From Moraxella sp035181385 (GTDB taxonomy: Bacteria > Pseudomonadota > Gammaproteobacteria > Pseudomonadales > Moraxellaceae): 64,000 nucleotides of DNA. Under the pieces are notes generated by a model that saw only the letters and a program-made list of their open reading frames with translations, was not told the origin of the DNA and made no database searches. Positions 34,796 to 44,967 of the stretch are shown piece by piece. The stretch's first letter is position 1, and each line of letters begins with the position of its first letter. The stretch spans positions 310,001 to 374,000 of the forward strand of contig NZ_JAXCJK010000001.1 in assembly GCF_035181385.1 (NCBI RefSeq). The letters are read 5' to 3'. Made by a program: the position numbers and the translations under genes.

Positions 34796-35452
34796 CTAAA
34801 TCGTATTAGCGATTAAGGCCTGTTTTAAATCCGTCAACCTACCATGAAAAAAATGCCCAGCATCTGCCATGACTACTTGCCCAAACTTGCGTTCATCAGC
34901 AAACTGTTTTAATGCCTTTGGTGCAACCAGCTCATCTTTATCACCATAAATCACAAAAGCATTATCCGCTTGTAGTATCAGGTCGTTTGTATCATTACGC
35001 GCAACAGACGGAGCAATCAGTGCCAAATTTGCCAAATGCAGACCAGAAAAATCACCGCCCATTTTGTGGTGATGGCTGATTAAATCCGCCATACGACACG
35101 CCACAAAACCGCCAAACGAAAACCCACCAAGCCAAAGTTTGCGTGCGCTTGTCTTGGTCATTGCCCATTTTAACACCGTCTGTGTGTCCATAAATTCACC
35201 ATCGCCATATTCAGACACACCCGATGAGCGACCTACGCCACGGTAATTAAAGCGAACCACATCCATGCCAGCATCTCGACAAAATCTATACATGGTACTG
35301 ACCACTTTATTGGTCATGTTACCACCACCAAGTGGATTTGGGTGGCAAATGATGGCAAGCATATCGGTAGGCTGTCTGTTGCCATCTTGCCAAATCGCAT
35401 CAACCTCTAATACACCATGTGGTGCATCAATCAATATTGTTTCGTGAATCAT
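34796..35452 (-). CDS. Alpha/beta hydrolase
   Basis: A 218-residue hydrolase. CHPNPLGGGNMTNKVVSTMYRF is near the N-terminus, the nucleophile elbow GGFSFGG near residues 113-119, VIYGDKDELVAP near 168-179, and the catalytic His in ADAGHFFHGRL. This resembles the CocE/YsgA-type serine hydrolases often annotated as dienelactone hydrolase-like. Substrate unknown. Confidence 0.85.
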   Translation of the reverse strand: MIHETILIDAPHGVLEVDAIWQDGNRQPTDMLAIICHPNPLGGGNMTNKVVSTMYRFCRDAGMDVVRFNYRGVGRSSGVSEYGDGEFMDTQTVLKWAMTKTSARKLWLGGFSFGGFVACRMADLISHHHKMGGDFSGLHLANLALIAPSVARNDTNDLILQADNAFVIYGDKDELVAPKALKQFADERKFGQVVMADAGHFFHGRLTDLKQALIANTI

Positions 35453-35754
35453 TGCTCATTATTCTTTGTTTAAATTTTTCTATTATAACACATATGGCGT
35501 ATTTTCGTGGTGTTATGGGTGGATTTTAGGCGAAGTTTTTTGTGACTTTTATGGCATAAAAGCTTTTAGAGCGTAAATACAAAAATATGAAAGGTTTTTT
35601 GCTCAATTGCAACACAAGCCATAGCAAATGATGAAAATTCCAAAACAGAATAACGATTTCCCTTTTTTTACCTAACCTTTTGAAAGGTTCTGCTTTACAA
35701 TACCTTCACTTTTTTAATCTTAACTTTTTTTTATTTTTATTTGGAAAAATGACC
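35453..35754. other. Intergenic region upstream of the sulfate operon
   Basis: About 300 bp between divergent genes. The 12-bp palindrome TAAAAGCTTTTA lies near 35563. The promoter of the sulfate operon must lie here, but I cannot point to a convincing -35/-10 pair or a CysB site. Confidence 0.5.
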
Positions 35755-36825
35755 ATGAAAAAAATTCTCACGCCCTCCGCCATTGCCTTATTCGCTTTTG
35801 CATTGACTGCTTGTGGTGGCAACAGCCAAAATGACACTGCCAAAAACGCTGAAAATAAAGACCATGCCAATCATCAAGTAGAGCTACTCAATGTCTCTTA
35901 CGATGTAGCCAGAGACTTTTATAAAGACTACAACCCTATTTTTGTTAAACATTATCAAAGCATCAATCCTGATGTCAAAGTCAACATTAAGCAGTCACAC
36001 GGTGGTTCCAGCAAGCAAGCTCTGTCAGTAAAAAACGGCTTAGAAGCAGACATTGTTACCATGAATCAAAGCTCAGACATTGAGCTACTTGCCGACAGCC
36101 AGCTTGTGGACAGTCAATGGCGACAAAATTTTCCAAATAATGCCATTCCTTTCACCAGTACGATTGTATTTGTGGTGCGTGAAGGCAATCCAAAGGGCAT
36201 CAAAGATTGGGCAGACCTTGTTAATAAAGATGTACAAATCATCATTGCCAACCCAAAAACCACAGGTAACGGTCGTTACGCATTCTTAGGGGCGTATGGT
36301 TACGGCCTGCACACATTTAATCAAGATAAACAAAAAACACATGAATTCATCACCAATCTACTTGCCAATGTCAAAGTCTTTGAAAATGGCGGACGAGCAG
36401 CAACCACAACTTTTGCCCAAAGACAGCTTGGCGATGTGCTAATCACCTTTGAAAACGAAGCCAACATCATCAAAGAAAAATTTCAAGGCACTCAAATCGT
36501 CTACCCAAGCTATACCGTCAATGCTGAAAACCCCATAGCGGTCGTGGATACGATAGCCAGCAAGAAAGGCACTACCGACATTGCCAAGTCATACCTAAAC
36601 CATCTTTATAGCGATGAAGGTCAGGAATTAGCGGTCAAATACTTCTTGCGTCCAAGCAATCCTGATATCCTAGATAAATACAAAGACCGCTTTCCTCAAA
36701 TCCAGACTTTCTTTCCAAATGATGTCTTTGGTGATTGGAAATCTATCATGCAAACTTACTTTAAAGAAGGTGGTGTGTACGACAAACTGGCGGTCAGTGC
36801 CACTGGCGAAGTAGTGAGCAAATAA
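35755..36825 (+). CDS. sbp: Sulfate ABC transporter substrate-binding lipoprotein
   Basis: About 356 residues. A signal peptide with lipobox ALTAC suggests a lipidated form, while E. coli Sbp is soluble. Mature protein motifs of the sulfate-binding family are LLNVSYDVARDFYKDYNPIF, QSHGGSSKQALSV and NPKTTGNGRYAFLGAYGYG. The start at 35755 has GGAAA at best spacing; an ATG at 35749 is possible, and the longer frame to 35680 is unlikely. First gene of a sulfate/thiosulfate uptake operon, with a strong hairpin right after it. Confidence 0.93.
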   Translation: MKKILTPSAIALFAFALTACGGNSQNDTAKNAENKDHANHQVELLNVSYDVARDFYKDYNPIFVKHYQSINPDVKVNIKQSHGGSSKQALSVKNGLEADIVTMNQSSDIELLADSQLVDSQWRQNFPNNAIPFTSTIVFVVREGNPKGIKDWADLVNKDVQIIIANPKTTGNGRYAFLGAYGYGLHTFNQDKQKTHEFITNLLANVKVFENGGRAATTTFAQRQLGDVLITFENEANIIKEKFQGTQIVYPSYTVNAENPIAVVDTIASKKGTTDIAKSYLNHLYSDEGQELAVKYFLRPSNPDILDKYKDRFPQIQTFFPNDVFGDWKSIMQTYFKEGGVYDKLAVSATGEVVSK

Positions 36826-36839
36826 ACAAACACCAGCTC

Positions 36840-36885
36840 AAAACAGCAAAAAAGCTGAGACAATACTCAGCTTTTTTGCTGTTTT
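36840..36885 (+). terminator. Strong hairpin between sbp and cysT
   Basis: Perfect 20-bp arms (36840-36859, 36866-36885) with a 6-base loop and an internal T-run. It probably terminates most sbp transcripts so that the binding protein is made in excess over the permease. Confidence 0.8.
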
Positions 36886-37020
36886 GTATCGATTGATGAC
36901 ATCAATCAATTGTTTAAATTCCAAAATTTCAAATACATATTCCATTTTAACAATACTATAATTTTGTCAATCTTTTTAAAATAGTCAAAATTTTACAAAA
37001 CCCACAAGACAAACAAAACC

Positions 37021-37932
37021 ATGACAAGCACTCATAGCCCAGATGATTTAATCACAGGCCCGACCAAGCACTGGCCTAAAAACAAACAAAGACGCATCAT
37101 GCCTTTTTTTGGTTTGTCCATGGGCATCAGCATATTTGCTCTATCTCTTTTGGTGGTTTTGCCCTTTGTGATGATGATTTTAACCACCTTACAAATGGGC
37201 ATGGACGATATCATTAGCACCATCAAAGAACCACAGGTATTTCACGCCATTAAGCTGTCTTTGTCCATGGCAGCGCTTGCCACTTTGACCAATCTTATTT
37301 TTGGCACGCTGATTGCTTGGGTATTGGTGCGTTATGATTTTTGGGGTAAGTCATTCATCAATGCTCTGGTGGACTTACCCTTTGCCCTACCGACTGCCGT
37401 TACAGGCATTGCACTTGCGACACTATACGCACCCAACGGCTTATTTGGGCAAATATTTGCCAAACTTGGCATCGCCCTGACAAAAGAGCCCATACACATT
37501 GCTTTTACTCCTATCGGAATTTGGCTCGCCCTTGTTGTGGTATCTTTTCCTTTTATCGTGCGTGCAGTACAGCCTGTCCTTGCAGAATTATCTGTAGAGT
37601 TTGAAGAAGCATCTGCTGTGATGGGAGCTAATCGCAGAACAACTTTTATCAAAGTCATCTTGCCAGAGATTGCTCCTGCCATGCTGATTGGTGCAGGCAT
37701 GATGTTTGCCAGAGCTACAGGCGAATACGGCTCGGTGATTTTTATTGCAGGCAATATCCCCATGAAATCTGAAATATTGCCATTGATCATTGTGTCAAAA
37801 TTAGAACAATTTGATGTGGCAGGGGCAAGCTGTGTGGCGTTATTCATGCTGATTGTATCATTGTTGGTGTTATTTGCGATCAACTTTGCCCAATGGAAAT
37901 TATCAGCAAGACTTGGTGCAAAAACAAATTAA
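37021..37932 (+). CDS. cysT: Sulfate ABC transporter permease CysT
   Basis: A 303-residue inner-membrane permease with six or so membrane segments. The EAA loop reads EEASAVMGANRRTTFIKVILPEIAPAMLIGAG (about residues 198-229). MFARATGEYGSVIFIAGN is family-typical. Its partner permease is CysW. The N-terminus has an unusually long polar stretch before the first membrane segment. Confidence 0.93.
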   Translation: MTSTHSPDDLITGPTKHWPKNKQRRIMPFFGLSMGISIFALSLLVVLPFVMMILTTLQMGMDDIISTIKEPQVFHAIKLSLSMAALATLTNLIFGTLIAWVLVRYDFWGKSFINALVDLPFALPTAVTGIALATLYAPNGLFGQIFAKLGIALTKEPIHIAFTPIGIWLALVVVSFPFIVRAVQPVLAELSVEFEEASAVMGANRRTTFIKVILPEIAPAMLIGAGMMFARATGEYGSVIFIAGNIPMKSEILPLIIVSKLEQFDVAGASCVALFMLIVSLLVLFAINFAQWKLSARLGAKTN

Positions 37933-37991
37933 TTTTAACTAAAAAAGTACATTGTTGATTTACAAAGAATATCAAATAGTTGAAACAAAAA

Positions 37992-38843
37992 ATGACAACC
38001 CAATCTACCTACGATTATCAAAATCACCCTGCGACCAAAGATCCCATATGGATAAAGTGGTCGCTCATTCTACTGGCGGTCAGTTTTATGGCCATCATGC
38101 TGGCCGTACCGCTGATTGCTGTATTTTATGAGGCACTCAAAGAGGGGCAAGAGGCGTACATTTCCGCCTTGTCAGACCCTGATGCTTTACACGCCATTAA
38201 ATTAACCTTGATGACAACAGCCATCGTATTGCCAATTAACACCATCATTGGCGTGGCACTTGCTTATTTGATTACACGCCATAAATTTAGAGGTAAATTC
38301 ATCATCACCACTTTGCTGGATTTACCCTTTGCAGTATCGCCAGTAGTGGCAGGATTGATGTTTGTGCTGTTATTTGGGGCGAATACAATGATTGGTGGGT
38401 TTTTTGAAAGCATGGGTATCAAAATCATCTTTGCTACGACAGGCATTGTACTTGCCACACTTTTTGTTACCTTCCCTTTCATCGCACGAGAGCTCATACC
38501 GCTCATGCAATCACAAGGTGATGCTGAAGAAGAGGCTGGACTGACACTTGGTGCAAGCGGCTGGCAGATGTTTTGGCATATTACACTACCAAACATCAAA
38601 TGGGCATTATTTTATGGCATTATTCTAACCAATGCACGAGCAATGGGTGAATTTGGTGCGGTGTCAGTGGTGTCTGGGCATATCCGTGGTGAGACCAATA
38701 CCATGCCACTCATGATTGAAATTGCTTATAATGAGTATGCTTTTACTACTGCCTTTGCCATGTCTAGCCTACTTGCCCTGCTTGCTTTGCTGACACTTGC
38801 TGCACAAAATATATTAAGCAGACAATACAAAGGCAGGCATTAA
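37992..38843 (+). CDS. cysW: Sulfate ABC transporter permease CysW
   Basis: About 283 residues from the ATG at 37992; a TTG at 37980 would add four residues. Six membrane segments; the EAA loop reads EEEAGLTLGASGWQMFWHITLPNIKWALFYG (about residues 175-205). TNARAMGEFGAVSVVSGHIRGETNTMPL is the CysW hallmark. Forms a heterodimer with CysT. Confidence 0.93.
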   Translation: MTTQSTYDYQNHPATKDPIWIKWSLILLAVSFMAIMLAVPLIAVFYEALKEGQEAYISALSDPDALHAIKLTLMTTAIVLPINTIIGVALAYLITRHKFRGKFIITTLLDLPFAVSPVVAGLMFVLLFGANTMIGGFFESMGIKIIFATTGIVLATLFVTFPFIARELIPLMQSQGDAEEEAGLTLGASGWQMFWHITLPNIKWALFYGIILTNARAMGEFGAVSVVSGHIRGETNTMPLMIEIAYNEYAFTTAFAMSSLLALLALLTLAAQNILSRQYKGRH

Positions 38844-38944
38844 CCTAAATAAAAACCCAAATGGCATATAGTTATTTTTAATATACGCCCAACTGTACAA
38901 ATTTGTACCCAAAATGAATTTAAACCAAAAAATTTAAAACTGGA

Positions 38945-39664
38945 ATGAATATGAGCATTGAGATTAAAAACATTCATAAGCACTTTGGCGATTTTACCGC
39001 TCTCAACGACATCAGTTTTACGGTCAATTCTGGTGAGCTGACTACACTGCTTGGTCCTTCTGGCTGTGGCAAAACAACACTTTTGCGAATCATTGCAGGG
39101 CTAGAAACCTCAGATACAGGAAGGATTTTTTTTGATGGCATTGATGTAACAGATACACCCGTACAAAAGCGAGGTATTGGCTTTGTCTTTCAAAACTACG
39201 CCTTATTTCGCCACAAAACCGTTGCCGACAACATTGCCTTTGGCCTAACCTTATTAAAAGAACGCCCCAGCCAAAAAGAAATTGACGCTCGAGTAACAGA
39301 GCTTCTTGATCTTGTGCAATTGCCTCACATCAAAGACCGCTACCCACACGAACTGTCAGGCGGACAACGCCAACGCATTGCCTTAGCAAGAGCCATTGCC
39401 ACCAATCCCAAATTACTACTTTTAGATGAGCCGTTTGGAGCCTTAGATGCCAAAGTACGCAAAGAGCTTCGTTCATCGCTGCGACAAATACAAAAAGACA
39501 TTGGCATCACCAGCATTATGGTAACACACGACCAAGAAGAGGCGATCACCATCTCAGACACCATCGTTGTCATGAATCATGGCATGATAGAACAAATAGG
39601 AAAGGCTGATGAATTATTTATTAAGCCCAACAGCGAATTTGTGGTGGACTTTTTAGGTCTTTGA
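38945..39664 (+). CDS. cysA: Sulfate ABC transporter ATP-binding protein, short form
   Basis: A 239-residue ATPase. Walker A GPSGCGKTT (about residues 37-45), signature LSGGQRQRIALARA, Walker B LLLDEPFGALD, and the H-loop VTHDQEEA are all intact. E. coli CysA has about 365 residues; this protein ends right after the ATPase domain (VDFLGL) and lacks the C-terminal TOBE/regulatory domain. The stop lies within the first unit of a 17-bp tandem duplication. It should still power transport, possibly without C-terminal regulation. Confidence 0.9.
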   Translation: MNMSIEIKNIHKHFGDFTALNDISFTVNSGELTTLLGPSGCGKTTLLRIIAGLETSDTGRIFFDGIDVTDTPVQKRGIGFVFQNYALFRHKTVADNIAFGLTLLKERPSQKEIDARVTELLDLVQLPHIKDRYPHELSGGQRQRIALARAIATNPKLLLLDEPFGALDAKVRKELRSSLRQIQKDIGITSIMVTHDQEEAITISDTIVVMNHGMIEQIGKADELFIKPNSEFVVDFLGL

Positions 39665-39682
39665 TCTTTTTAGGTCTTTGAT
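39649..39682. repeat. 17-bp tandem duplication at the 3' end of cysA
   Basis: CTTTTTAGGTCTTTGAT occurs twice head to tail (39649-39665 and 39666-39682). The first unit contains the cysA stop codon. Confidence 0.95.
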
Positions 39683-39787
39683 ATGACATGATCAATCATT
39701 TTGGCATTGTTGGTTTTTTGGTGAATTTAGTTGCTCAAAAACACTAAAATTTGCTACAATGAACAAAACTTTAAATACACCTTTCTT

Positions 39788-40573
39788 ATGACCAACCATT
39801 CACATTTCTACTCAGACACCCAAGAGTCCCAAGGAATCTTAGGTAACTTTGCCCAAATCAGCGGTCTTGATGGCGACCGATTGCTTGAAGACTTATTTTT
39901 CAACTGGCAACAAACGCTTGGCAACTTAAAACACAGCTATGCCAATGCTACTAGCCATTTGATTGATGAAATCAGCGTACCTGTCAGTCAAAAAATCATC
40001 AATGACTCACTGGATAATTTTGTGGTAAAAAATGTTGACATGCTACATCATTTGCGATTAGACATTCATGATGGGTGGCTCAGATTATATGCCACCATAA
40101 ATATCAAGGGCATCTTTGCCAATGTCGCCAGCAATTTTGAGCTGGTGCATTTACAGCTTGATGGACACACTCAGCGATTGGTGCTACGCCAAATCAGCGA
40201 TACCGATGTGCTTGAACTGCATACCAAATCCTGGTGGCAAGCACCTTTGGCAAAGTTTGCTCTGCGTGCTTATCATGTCATTTTTCGCAAAGACCCCTTG
40301 CCCCTGATTTTAAGCCAAATTGAAATCAAAGGCGTGCCATTCACCGAACACAAAGGGAGTATTGTCTATCTTGAACTTGGACGCTGGCTTGGTAAAGTTG
40401 ATATCATCATAAATACCATCAAAAAAATACAAATCAATCAAGGCATCTTGGAGCGAGAGCAATTGATTTTAAAAGCCGCACCTAATTTTTCAGAAATTTT
40501 AAGCTTAGGCGACCCAAACACACCCATCATTACCGAAAAGGACAACCCAAAACAAGCATCATCAAAAAGTTAG
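39788..40573 (+). CDS. Conserved-looking hypothetical protein
   Basis: About 261 residues from the ATG at 39788; a TTG at 39731 would add 19 unlike residues. It has no signal peptide or clear membrane segments. A central part (HLRLDIHDGWLRLYATINIKG, then QLDGHTQRLVLRQISDTDVLELHTK) has alternating hydrophobic pattern of beta structure, as in lipid-binding or SRPBCC-like folds. The protein ends in a polar tail. It stands alone between cysA and the convergent cydC. Family not recognised. Confidence 0.7.
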   Translation: MTNHSHFYSDTQESQGILGNFAQISGLDGDRLLEDLFFNWQQTLGNLKHSYANATSHLIDEISVPVSQKIINDSLDNFVVKNVDMLHHLRLDIHDGWLRLYATINIKGIFANVASNFELVHLQLDGHTQRLVLRQISDTDVLELHTKSWWQAPLAKFALRAYHVIFRKDPLPLILSQIEIKGVPFTEHKGSIVYLELGRWLGKVDIIINTIKKIQINQGILEREQLILKAAPNFSEILSLGDPNTPIITEKDNPKQASSKS

Positions 40574-40589
40574 GGTCAATCTTTTGCTG

Positions 40590-42341
40590 TCAGCCCACTT
40601 TCATCACATCAGCTTCACACATCTGACCGCATCTTTGATGAGTAGAGATGGCAAGTATACCAATCTTGCCATCTTTTTGCATATCAATCAAAGCATTCCA
40701 TACAATTTGGCGAGTGGTACCGTCCAAGCCTGCAAATGGTTCGTCTAATAAAAGTACTTTTTTAGGCGTAAGTAGCAGGCGAGCCAAAGCCACACGCCGT
40801 CCTTGACCACCAGAAATCGCCATGCCATACTCACCAAGTGGCGTATCTAGCCCTTTTGGCTGAGACTTTGCCCAATCAGACAAATTAACCTTCTTCAGCA
40901 CCGCCCACAACTCATCATCACTGGCAGATGGTTTACCAAGCCTTAAATTATCTGCTAAAGTTTGATCAAAAATATCAACATTTTGTCCCAAAAACCCCAA
41001 TGTTTGACCAAAATCAACCTGCTCAATGTCAAGTTTGGTGGTTTTGGTTCCATCAGCATTCAAACCGTCAATCCAAATTTCACCACTCATGCGTGGCACT
41101 TCCCCTGCCAATGTTGCCAGCAGTGTAGATTTGCCCGCTCCAGATGCACCGATTATTAGCATGGGTTTATGCGGTGTCAAAGTAGCATTAATACAATCCG
41201 TTTTGAGTATGGCAGATGGCATTTTAACCGAAAGATTTTTTAAGGTAATGGTAAAATCACCTTCAATGGGCTGTTTATTATTAGTTAATCGAGTCCCTAA
41301 TAAGTCATTGATGCGTTTTTTAGCATTCACACTGCGACCAAAAGCAAGTGGTTCATTCACCAACACCGACATGATTTCCATCAAGCCAAATACCCCAAGT
41401 GTCAAAGCAAGTATGATGGCAGGGTTTAAAGTAGTATAATCACCCAAATTTTTAAGTGTCAATGGGACAATTCCTTGCTCAAACAGACGCCCTGCCATCA
41501 TAAGCAAAGCAATAACAGCCACCGCCAAACTCATCTGAATCAACAATTGGGCAATGCGTTTATTTTTTAGCACTTGCATGCTAAACTGATGATATTGCTC
41601 ATCATACTCAGCCAGCTCACGCATACCATCACCCCAACGGTTCCATGTCAGTAGTGCTGTCAAGGCAGGCAATGTATTTAACAGTTTGCTTTTACGCAAA
41701 GTAATGAGCCTGCTTTCAGAGCTTGCCAAGCCAATGCCTCTTTTTAAAGTCATTAGTGCAATGACAAATGACAATGCCGCACACGCCACGACCATGATGG
41801 CATTTGGTATCATTAATAGCACCATCAGCGACAACACCACCACTGCAACTATTGCTACTACAAAAGGTGAGATCACACGCAAAGGAAACTCATCTAGCGT
41901 ATCAATATCATGCACAAGTCTTTGCATGGTTTCACTACTACCACCCTTTTGTACTCGCATGGTTAAAGGTAGCTTTGCCCAATGAGCAAAAAATTTGACT
42001 CGCAAATCTTTAAGTAGGCCAAATACCGCATGGTGCGAAACCATTAAATCACCATAACGAGCAAGCGTTCTTGTCATGGCAAAACCACGAATGATCAAAG
42101 ATGGTAAAAAATAATTAAAAGCATAAGAGGCTAGCCCTAACACTCCGACCACGCCTGCCATCGTAATGAACCAACCTGCAAGCATGGCCAAACCCAGTGC
42201 CGACAACATCGTCGCAATACTCAATATCCACGCAATGCTCCACAATAACTTTTGGCTCGATAACAACTCTCTTAAACGAAATTGGTGATTGTTATTTTTA
42301 CTGTTACTCATCACACCACCGTCCATGCCATCATCACTCAT
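40590..42341 (-). CDS. cydC: Thiol reductant ABC exporter subunit CydC
   Basis: A 583-residue half-transporter: membrane domain in about residues 25-330, then an ATPase domain with Walker A GASGAGKSTLL, signature ISGGQGRRVALARLLL and Walker B LLLDEPFAGLD. With CydD it exports glutathione/cysteine and is needed for assembly of cytochrome bd and periplasmic c-type cytochromes. The start overlaps the cydD end by 8 bp. Confidence 0.92.
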   Translation of the reverse strand: MSDDGMDGGVMSNSKNNNHQFRLRELLSSQKLLWSIAWILSIATMLSALGLAMLAGWFITMAGVVGVLGLASYAFNYFLPSLIIRGFAMTRTLARYGDLMVSHHAVFGLLKDLRVKFFAHWAKLPLTMRVQKGGSSETMQRLVHDIDTLDEFPLRVISPFVVAIVAVVVLSLMVLLMIPNAIMVVACAALSFVIALMTLKRGIGLASSESRLITLRKSKLLNTLPALTALLTWNRWGDGMRELAEYDEQYHQFSMQVLKNKRIAQLLIQMSLAVAVIALLMMAGRLFEQGIVPLTLKNLGDYTTLNPAIILALTLGVFGLMEIMSVLVNEPLAFGRSVNAKKRINDLLGTRLTNNKQPIEGDFTITLKNLSVKMPSAILKTDCINATLTPHKPMLIIGASGAGKSTLLATLAGEVPRMSGEIWIDGLNADGTKTTKLDIEQVDFGQTLGFLGQNVDIFDQTLADNLRLGKPSASDDELWAVLKKVNLSDWAKSQPKGLDTPLGEYGMAISGGQGRRVALARLLLTPKKVLLLDEPFAGLDGTTRQIVWNALIDMQKDGKIGILAISTHQRCGQMCEADVMKVG

Positions 42342-44175
42342 GTTGCACCGCCTTATCGCTCATGTTTTTATGCAAGGCATTTAAATCATGAACCCTATCA
42401 AAATCCACACCCACACCATCATGAGTTACCCAAATCACGGTTTTGCCCACACTCACACGACACAACAGCTCTTTAATCCACCCTGCTGTTTGACCATCTA
42501 AATGCTCGGTTGGTTCGTCTAATAGCCATACTTTGGCATCTTGTAATAGCAATTGAGCAATAGCAAGGCGTTGCCCCTGACCGCCAGATAGCCCACCGCC
42601 ACGCTCAAAAAGCATGGTATTAATGCCATCAGGCAGTGTTTCAACCAAATTCCATAACCCCACTTCTTTTAGGACTTGTACAAGTTTGGCATCGCTAGCA
42701 TCTGGTTTGGCAAGTCGCAAATTATCCGCAATCGTCATCGGCAACAACGGAGCTGCCTGCGATAAATAGCCAAATTGAGTGCGTAATTGTGCCACATCAA
42801 TTTCATCGTAGCATATAGAGCCATCATTTGTATGAATGATAACATCACCCTCACAATCACCAAAGCCAAGTAGGATTTGTAAAATTGTGGATTTACCCAT
42901 GCCACTCTCCCCCATTAGGGCGGTGCGTTTGCCAGCTTCAAAAGACAAGCTTGTTGGTCTTAGGCGAATCCGCCCATCATCACCAAAGGCAGCAATATTT
43001 TTGAGCTCAAAACCAGGAGCTAAGCTTAAATTTGGCATCATAGAGCCTTGTTGTTTGGCCTTAAAATCTAGCATTGGGGTAATTGCTTTGGCACACGCCA
43101 CGGCTTGTCCTTTGATGTGGTATTCTGCCCCAAGTCGGCGAAGTGGTGCATAAAATTCAGGCACAAGCAATAAAATAAATAAAGCGATACCATAAGTTGT
43201 GTGTGTTTGTTCTGTTCTCCAAGGCAGTACACCCATTAAATCAAAGCCTAGATACACCGCCACCAAAGCAATTGACAAAGCAGTCAAAAACTCTAATGCC
43301 GTGCTATTTAAAAAAGCTATTTTTAATACGCTCATTGTGCGTTTGCGGTAATTTTCAGAGCTTTTTGCAATGTCTGATACTGCCATGTCCACCGCTCCTA
43401 GCCGTGATAGCGTATTCACACCACGAATCCAGTCTAAAAAACGCCCACCAAGCTGTGCCAAAGCGTCCATCTGCTCACGGCTTTTGCGAGCTGTGGCAAT
43501 GCCAATACACATCATAAAAATTGGCACAAGTGGTGCGGTCAGCAATAAAATCAAAGCCGAGGTCGTACTATAAAATGCCACACACCCCGCCAAAATAAGA
43601 GGTGTGGTTATGGCCGTTATTTTTTGAACCTCAAAGCGAGCATAACCAACCAGATGATCAGGCTCATCAATGATTTTGCTTGCCAACGCACCATCTGACC
43701 CAAAATAACGCCGAGCCTGCCCAAGTCTAGCGAGTTGATCAAACAGCCGTTTTCTCACAGACTTAGCAACCATCAGGCCAGCATTTGTTAAAATCACATC
43801 ACGCCCATAAGCAATGACAATACGCCCAATTAAACAAGCAAAAAGCAAGCCTAAGCTTATCCTCAATACCAACCCATCACCAACCGCCCCATTGGGCAAA
43901 GGTGTATTTTTTATGAAAGCTGATAACCAAGCATCAAACAGCCATGCCAAAACATACGCCTGCCCCACCAACAGTATGGTACTTACCACATCTAATAACC
44001 ATGCTAATATCATGGATTTTTTAACAGGTTTAAAGGTTGCTTTTAAAAAAGCAGTGGTCATCTTATCTTGAGAGCCATTTTGTTCTTTAACTTTGGTTGC
44101 TCTGGTTGTTGGCGATGTGGCAAGGGAACTGACACTGGAATCTTGTGTGGTCATGATGACAGCTTTTGAAGGCAA
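42334..44175 (-). CDS. cydD: Thiol reductant ABC exporter subunit CydD
   Basis: A 613-residue half-transporter. Membrane domain about residues 55-370, with FGSDGALASKIIDEPDHLVGYARFEVQKI a CydD-like coupling region. ATPase domain: Walker A GESGMGKSTIL, signature LSGGQGQRLAIAQLLL, Walker B WLLDEPTEHLD. Overlaps cydC by 8 bp; the two are a heterodimer. The N-terminal 35 residues are polar and may be a start-site extension. Confidence 0.92.
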   Translation of the reverse strand: MPSKAVIMTTQDSSVSSLATSPTTRATKVKEQNGSQDKMTTAFLKATFKPVKKSMILAWLLDVVSTILLVGQAYVLAWLFDAWLSAFIKNTPLPNGAVGDGLVLRISLGLLFACLIGRIVIAYGRDVILTNAGLMVAKSVRKRLFDQLARLGQARRYFGSDGALASKIIDEPDHLVGYARFEVQKITAITTPLILAGCVAFYSTTSALILLLTAPLVPIFMMCIGIATARKSREQMDALAQLGGRFLDWIRGVNTLSRLGAVDMAVSDIAKSSENYRKRTMSVLKIAFLNSTALEFLTALSIALVAVYLGFDLMGVLPWRTEQTHTTYGIALFILLLVPEFYAPLRRLGAEYHIKGQAVACAKAITPMLDFKAKQQGSMMPNLSLAPGFELKNIAAFGDDGRIRLRPTSLSFEAGKRTALMGESGMGKSTILQILLGFGDCEGDVIIHTNDGSICYDEIDVAQLRTQFGYLSQAAPLLPMTIADNLRLAKPDASDAKLVQVLKEVGLWNLVETLPDGINTMLFERGGGLSGGQGQRLAIAQLLLQDAKVWLLDEPTEHLDGQTAGWIKELLCRVSVGKTVIWVTHDGVGVDFDRVHDLNALHKNMSDKAVQHE

Positions 44176-44337
44176 AATAAATGTTTAATTATCGCTAAAT
44201 TTGCCCAATTTTTCAAGGCAAAAGCATAAAAATTCATTTTTATTTAAAAATACAGTGCATCACACTAACAACCATTTGGCAATTATGACAAAAATTTCTG
44301 CTATAATAAGCACCCATCTAGCCAATTTGAATTTTGT

Positions 44338-44814
44338 ATGCCAAGCATGAATCATGTACTTTCCACATTGTTTGATTTTGATTTGGACATTGTTTTGACC
44401 CATGTCATACAGATGGTCGTGGCATTTGGTCTGGTAATGCCTATTGGTTATCATCGTGAAAATAGCAAAGAAAATATTGGTCTGCGTACCTTTCCGATTG
44501 TCAGCCTTGCCAGTTGTGGCTTTATGCTACTTGCCATTGAAATCATTGGAGATGATGGTGGCATGGGCGAATTGATGGCAGGCATTATTGGTGGCATTGG
44601 TTTTATTGGCGGTGGTGCAATTTTAAAAGAAAAAGGCATGGTTGAAGGCACATCAACAGCAGCAGCCATCTGGTCGGCAGGTTGTATCGGTCTTGCTGTG
44701 GCAATGGGTCGGCTTGAAATTGCGGTGGTGGTCAGCGTTTTTACTTATTTAATTTTTCAATTTGCCAAGCCCATCAAAAAAACCTTTACCGAGCAGTCGG
44801 ACGAAAAAGATTAA
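44338..44814 (+). CDS. MgtC/SapB-family membrane protein
   Basis: A 158-residue inner-membrane protein with four hydrophobic segments. IGYHRENSKENIGLRTFPIVSLASCGFM and GIIGGIGFIGGGAILKEKGMVEGTSTAAAIWSAGCIGLAVAMG carry the conserved glycines and the EGTSTAA motif of MgtC. Family members influence Mg2+ homeostasis and F1F0-ATPase activity. Start at 44338 or at the ATG 9 bp later. Confidence 0.88.
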   Translation: MPSMNHVLSTLFDFDLDIVLTHVIQMVVAFGLVMPIGYHRENSKENIGLRTFPIVSLASCGFMLLAIEIIGDDGGMGELMAGIIGGIGFIGGGAILKEKGMVEGTSTAAAIWSAGCIGLAVAMGRLEIAVVVSVFTYLIFQFAKPIKKTFTEQSDEKD

Positions 44815-44896
44815 TTTGCCAATCATTGTTTGCTTTTTTGTATGATGCCAGCACGCATACGCAAATTTTAAAAATTTGACAGAAATTGACGCCAAA

Positions 44897-44932
44897 AATA
44901 AGAGCAAATCCAAAAAAGAATTTGCTCTTATT
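44897..44932. terminator. Hairpin terminator between mgtC-like gene and fumC
   Basis: AATAAGAGCAAAT and ATTTGCTCTTATT (44897-44909, 44920-44932) with an A-rich loop between convergent genes. T-rich sequence follows. Confidence 0.75.
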
Positions 44933-44967
44933 TTATTCAATTTTTTTAATCTTTTTTTGATTTTTGC

